This document shows, piece by piece, positions 4,998 through 6,630 of a DNA stretch of 6,630 nt. Within the stretch, counting starts at the first letter, position 1. Each line of letters begins with the position of its first letter. Under the pieces are notes generated by a model. That model did not search any database. It was not told the origin of the DNA and was given only the letters and a program-made list of their open reading frames with translations. Origin of the DNA: Paraktedonobacter sp036384215 (lineage in GTDB: Bacteria; Chloroflexota; Ktedonobacteria; Ktedonobacterales; Ktedonobacteraceae); the NCBI GenBank assembly GCA_036384215.1, contig DASVMX010000640.1, positions 1 through 6,630 on the forward strand. The letters are read 5' to 3'. Made by a program: the position numbers and the translations under genes.

Positions 4998-6569
4998 TTA
5001 TTCTGCTGGGAGTTGCGCGGCAAGGAGGTGTTTTTGCACCTTGCCCAGCGCATTGCGCGGCAGGATATCGACAAAGGAGATACTGCGCGGTTTTTTATAG
5101 CTGGCCAGGCGCAGGCGGCAGAAGGCGATCAACTCGGCGGGATCGGCGTTCTGGCCGGGGGCGAGCACAATGGCGGCGATGACTTTTTCGCCCATCTCTG
5201 GATCGGGCTGGCCAATGACCGCGACCTCGGCGACGGCTGGATGGAGGGCCAGCACGTCTTCTATTTCGCGCGGGTAGATATTGTAGCCGCCGCTGATAAT
5301 CAGTTCGCGGGCGCGCCCGGTGATGGTGTAATAGCCGTCTGAGCTGCGCCAGCCAAGGTCGCCTGTCTTGAACCAGCCGTCTGCCGCGAAGGCTTCAGCA
5401 GTGGCCTCTGGCCGGTTCCAGTAGCCTGAGAAGACGTGGGGGCCGCGTATCTCGATTTCGCCTATCTCGCCATCTGGCATGAACTGGCGCGTCTGCACAT
5501 CAACCACGCGCGCCTCCTGGCCGGGGAAAGGTCCGCCGACCGTGCCTGCGCGCCGCTCACCCTCGTAGGGGTTGGTCAGATTCATAATCGTTTCGGTCAT
5601 GCCGTAACGTTCGAGGATAGGCTGGCCGAAGACGCGCTCAAAGTTTGTGAAAAGCTGCGCGCTGAGCGGGGCCGAGCCAGAGACATAGAGGCGCAGCGGG
5701 CGTGCTGGCGCGCCCGCGCGTTCCGCCTCGGCCAGCAGCCGCACATACATGGTTGGTACACCGAAGAAAAGCGTAATCGCTCGATCATGTTTGAGCGTGG
5801 ACAACACATCGGCAGCCTCAAATTTCTGGCGCAAGAGCACGCTGCCGCCTGTGAAGAGCGTTCCGTGCATACCCACCATCAGACCGTGCGCGTGAAACAG
5901 GGGAAGGACCAGGAGCAGGCGATCTGAACTGATCCAGTGCCAGGCGCCAGTCACGGCCCGGATGTTCGCGAGCAGGTTGCGGTGCAGGAGCAGCGCGCCC
6001 TTGGCCAGTCCAGTTGTACCCGAAGTATAACCGATCAAGGCTGGCGTCTCGCTTTGTGGCATGGCAAACGCTGCCTCCGGGCTACCACTGGCCAAAAATT
6101 CTGTGAAAGCCACGCTTTGGGCCACGGTGCCTGATTCTTTTGCGCTGGCGGTTGCGGGTTGAGGTTGAACTGCGGGGTCAGTGTCTTCCACCAGAATCAC
6201 ACGCTCCAGCGCAGGCACGTCCAGCGGGCGCAGGGTAGTCCAGCCATCCGGGCTGGTCACGCAGAAGCGCACCGCCGCGTCATTCAAAATATGGCTCAGT
6301 TCCACCTGGCGATATTGTGTATTCACCAGGACCACAATGCCGCCTGCCAGGTGTGTGCCCAGGTAGGCCATGACAAACGCTGGCTCGTTGCCCAGAAATA
6401 GCGCCACCCGCTCGCCCGCCTGCAAACCAGCCCGCCTGAGCGCGTCCGCGCAACGAGTCACATCCGCGCGCAACTGCCTGTAATTGATAACCTGTTCCTC
6501 AAAGAGAATAGCTGGAGCATCCGATTGCTCCATTGCATGTCTGAAAACGGCTTCTACAATCGAATTCAT
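4998..6569 (-). CDS. AMP-forming acyl-CoA synthetase, malonyl-CoA synthetase (MatB)-like
   Basis: This 523-residue cytoplasmic enzyme activates a carboxylic acid with ATP to an acyl-adenylate and transfers the acyl group to coenzyme A. All ANL-superfamily motifs are intact: P-loop YTSGTTGLAKG (181-191), LPLFHAHGL (222-230), SGSAPLSA (297-304), ERYGMTET (320-327), KTGDLG (401-406), hinge region GRARELIISGGYNIYP (418-433), and catalytic lysine K510 in PRNALGKVQK. The stretches RLYVSGSAPL, ERYGMTETIMNLTNPY and the HGTLFTGGS region resemble malonyl-CoA synthetases such as rhizobial MatB. A malonate-like or short-chain substrate is therefore plausible, but the substrate is not proven. Residues 131-150 are a Pro/Ala/Ser-rich stretch, probably a surface linker. 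The ATG at 6569 has GAGGT about 11 nt upstream. No malonate decarboxylase, transporter or fatty-acid gene lies within the window, so the pathway cannot be read from context. The next gene starts about 170 bp downstream, after a hairpin-rich spacer. Confidence 0.94.
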   Translation of the reverse strand: MNSIVEAVFRHAMEQSDAPAILFEEQVINYRQLRADVTRCADALRRAGLQAGERVALFLGNEPAFVMAYLGTHLAGGIVVLVNTQYRQVELSHILNDAAVRFCVTSPDGWTTLRPLDVPALERVILVEDTDPAVQPQPATASAKESGTVAQSVAFTEFLASGSPEAAFAMPQSETPALIGYTSGTTGLAKGALLLHRNLLANIRAVTGAWHWISSDRLLLVLPLFHAHGLMVGMHGTLFTGGSVLLRQKFEAADVLSTLKHDRAITLFFGVPTMYVRLLAEAERAGAPARPLRLYVSGSAPLSAQLFTNFERVFGQPILERYGMTETIMNLTNPYEGERRAGTVGGPFPGQEARVVDVQTRQFMPDGEIGEIEIRGPHVFSGYWNRPEATAEAFAADGWFKTGDLGWRSSDGYYTITGRARELIISGGYNIYPREIEDVLALHPAVAEVAVIGQPDPEMGEKVIAAIVLAPGQNADPAELIAFCRLRLASYKKPRSISFVDILPRNALGKVQKHLLAAQLPAE

Positions 6570-6630
6570 ATAATTTTTCTACCTCATCCACAGAAGAGGC
6601 AAGCTCCTATTTTCAGGGAGCGGTCTGGTG

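Noticed and set aside
4703..5074. 123-codon minus-strand ORF bridging the synthetase and kinase
   Set aside because: It runs through the hairpin element and into both flanking genes out of frame. A hydrophobic stretch is present but there is no start signal, and it would conflict with two solid genes.
5436..5927. 163-codon plus-strand ORF within the synthetase gene
   Set aside because: It is antisense to conserved adenylation motifs, with no independent support.
6603..6621. Short stem GCTCC/GGAGC upstream of the synthetase
   Set aside because: Only 5 bp with a 9-nt loop near the window edge, which is expected by chance in GC-rich DNA.
1..6630. CRISPR arrays, tRNA or rRNA genes, intact transposase
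   Set aside because: No regularly spaced repeats, no cloverleaf or rRNA-like segments, and no transposase motifs were seen on either strand.

Overview
The window looks like a GC-rich bacterial chromosome. It carries four intact, convincingly coding genes, all on the minus strand, plus decayed and palindromic DNA between them. The gene content is two HisKA_3/NarL-type two-component proteins, a GAF sensor kinase, a membrane-anchored cupredoxin, and an acyl-CoA synthetase of the malonyl-CoA synthetase type. Together with the base composition this would fit a Gram-positive-like lineage such as Chloroflexota (Ktedonobacteria-like) or an actinobacterium. That placement is inference from style, not from a marker gene.

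Reading along the minus strand (right to left): an AMP-forming acyl-CoA synthetase (6569-4998) is followed by about 170 bp packed with nested hairpins (roughly 4843-5002). Next is an orphan GAF-domain sensor histidine kinase (4829-3558), whose start codon sits where a leaderless transcript would begin. Downstream of it, 2909-3557 holds no intact gene. It contains the C-terminal part of an AraC-family regulator on the plus strand, broken by two single-base frameshifts (about 3196-3472), a perfect 13-bp inverted repeat (3142-3173), a doubtful 74-codon ORF (2970-3194), and a possible promoter/operator for the next operon.

The left part is a compact three-gene operon: a five-helix membrane protein ending in an extracytoplasmic type 1 copper (cupredoxin) domain (2908-2066), a DesK-like membrane histidine kinase (2022-766, possibly starting at 2079), and its NarL/DesR-like response regulator (761-156). 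Kinase and regulator are separated by 4 bp and are almost certainly a cognate pair. The co-transcribed cupredoxin suggests the system senses, or responds to, copper, redox state or an envelope electron-transfer condition; this is inference. The operon is followed by palindromes, including a perfect 10-bp hairpin at the window edge.

The most interesting points are the cupredoxin/kinase/regulator module, the three-hairpin element at 4858-4980, and the scarred segment between the two kinases, where regulatory genes appear to have been lost.
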